From assembly GCA_030629485.1 (NCBI GenBank), contig DAOVOW010000168.1:1-5373 (forward strand): a stretch of DNA of 5,373 nucleotides, written 5' to 3'. Below the pieces are notes generated by a model. That model had not been told where the DNA came from, made no database searches, and saw nothing but the letters and a program-made list of their open reading frames with translations. Position 1 is the stretch's first letter. Each line of letters opens with the position of its first letter. Both the position numbers and the translations under genes were made by a program. Of the stretch, positions 4,342 through 5,373 are shown in pieces. Source of the DNA: a bacterium. GTDB lineage: Bacteria > Zixibacteria > MSB-5A5 > GN15 > FEB-12.

Positions 4342-5373
4342 ATGGCATTTGAGAACTTAAGTGAACGCGAGAAGCAGGTTCTTTACAACCTGATAACTCA
4401 TTACATCAGTTCCGCCGACCCGGTTGGTTCGCGCGTTATCGCCAATCGGTTCCGGATGGGGTTGTCATCGGCCACCATCCGCAATACGCTGCAAGACCTT
4501 GAAGAGTTGGGATTGGTGGAGCAGCCACATACCTCAGCGGGGCGGATTCCGACTGACCTGGGCTACCGTGTTTATGTCGACTTTCTGCTCAAGCCAGACC
4601 GGTTGACCCAGACGGAGAAAAAGGCCATCCGTGATGCTGTGCTCAGCGAGGGCAGGGACGTTGATGCGATTCTGGGGCAGACGTGTAAGGTGCTCGGGGA
4701 GATCACGCACGAGTTAGGGATTTCGATAGCTCCCCGGTTTGAGGAGGGGATTCTGAAACGGCTGGAGTTGATTCCGATCTCTGATGAACGTATCATGGTG
4801 ATAGTTGTGGTCCAGGCCGGTCTGGCCAAGACGGTGATCATTGAAATTGAGGCGGCCATTTCGGAGAGTTCTCTGCGCGAGGTTGAGGCGGTGCTGAACG
4901 AACGTCTGACCGGCCTGTCGTTGGGCGAAATCCGTCGGACAATAGCCGCCCGCCTGGCCGATGTTTCCTCAGGCGGACGGCTGGTGAAGCTCCTTTTGGA
5001 TTCCAAAGACAGAATTTGGACTGATATCGCTCCCGACGGGATTCGCGTAGCCGGCGCCGACCACCTGCTCAGGCAACCGGAATTCTCCGATATAGAGAAG
5101 ATCTCAGAACTGGTTAGAATCCTCGAGGACGGCAAGCTTCTCAGTGACTTCCTCAGCGACGCTCACGAGGCCGGTTTAGTCATCGTGATCGGCAGCGAAA
5201 ACAGGTACGCCGACATCATGAACTGTTCGTTAGTAACATCCTCGTACCGTGTAGGTAAGATCACCGGCGCCATCGGTATCATCGGTCCTACCCGGATGCC
5301 GTACTCGAAACTGGTATCGGTGGTCGAGCACACGGCCAAAACCATCACCCAGGTTCTCTCCGGCATTGACCAC
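4342..5373 (+). CDS. hrcA: Heat-inducible transcription repressor HrcA (C-terminal end cut by the window)
   Basis: The 344 codons visible contain no stop. HrcA proteins are usually about 340-350 residues, so only a short tail is missing. The N-terminal winged-helix DNA-binding domain (about 1-80) carries the signature SSATIRNTLQDLEELGLVEQ (42-61) followed by PHTSAGRIPTDLGYRVYVD (62-80). The C-terminal GAF-like region carries IGSENRYADIMNCSLVTSSY (283-302) and GKITGAIGIIGPTRMPYSKL (305-324), both family hallmarks. HrcA binds CIRCE operators, represses chaperone genes, and depends on GroEL for activity, so heat-damaged protein that occupies GroEL relieves repression. A CIRCE-like site and promoter precede the gene, which suggests autoregulation. 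The ATG at 4342 was chosen because it gives the standard MxxLSEREKQVL N-terminus; the ATG at 4331 is out of frame. The ribosome site is weak (GGTAAG). grpE and dnaK commonly follow and are expected beyond the window. Confidence 0.96.
   Translation, partial: MAFENLSEREKQVLYNLITHYISSADPVGSRVIANRFRMGLSSATIRNTLQDLEELGLVEQPHTSAGRIPTDLGYRVYVDFLLKPDRLTQTEKKAIRDAVLSEGRDVDAILGQTCKVLGEITHELGISIAPRFEEGILKRLELIPISDERIMVIVVVQAGLAKTVIIEIEAAISESSLREVEAVLNERLTGLSLGEIRRTIAARLADVSSGGRLVKLLLDSKDRIWTDIAPDGIRVAGADHLLRQPEFSDIEKISELVRILEDGKLLSDFLSDAHEAGLVIVIGSENRYADIMNCSLVTSSYRVGKITGAIGIIGPTRMPYSKLVSVVEHTAKTITQVLSGIDH

Noticed and set aside
4572..5135. Minus-strand open frame of 187 codons, the longest on that strand in this part
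   Set aside because: It is antisense to hrcA, is dominated by Ser/Arg/Ile as expected for a complement shadow, and has no domain.

Overview
This window is a stretch of bacterial chromosome carrying seven protein genes, two of them cut by the window edges. I see no tRNA, rRNA, CRISPR array, insertion sequence or phage gene. The organism cannot be named from this sequence. The genes read with standard code, have Shine-Dalgarno (AGGAG-type) leaders in several cases, and show sigma70-like -35/-10 pairs. The gene set fits an aerobic or amino-acid-using heterotroph: an MCC-type carboxylase, a leucine-type amino acid dehydrogenase, and an HrcA heat-shock repressor. A GTCATC...GAGCGGAGTCGAAAGATGAC repeat of the kind scattered in many environmental genomes lies before the dehydrogenase. 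A Zixibacteria/FCB-like environmental lineage is a guess only.

Layout. 1-536 (minus): N-terminal part of an acyl-CoA carboxylase carboxyltransferase subunit of the methylcrotonyl-CoA type, running off the left edge. 537-809: non-coding, with a 16-bp palindrome and a good promoter. 810-1239 (plus): a two-gene unit made of a very small XRE-family repressor and a 72-residue two-helix membrane protein. 1268-1675 (minus): a GNAT acetyltransferase, convergent with that unit. 1676-2079: a gene-free stretch with three small inverted repeats and a promoter. 2080-2931 (plus): a signal peptidase I fused to an N-terminal multi-spanning segment. 2932-3100: a repeat/hairpin region and a promoter. 3101-4159 (plus): a Leu/Val/Phe-type amino acid dehydrogenase. 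4160-4341: a weak terminator, then a promoter followed immediately by a degenerate CIRCE-like operator. 4342-5373 (plus): hrcA, almost complete, running off the right edge.

How the genes relate. Most are separate transcription units, each with its own promoter; only the XRE/membrane pair is clearly an operon. The carboxylase and the dehydrogenase could act at two steps of leucine breakdown, although they are on opposite strands and about 2.5 kb apart. HrcA probably represses its own promoter and a heat-shock operon (grpE/dnaK/dnaJ) expected just right of the window. No obviously new multi-gene system is present. The items most worth a second look are the degenerate CIRCE, the signal peptidase fusion with an altered serine motif, and the XRE/small-membrane-protein pair.
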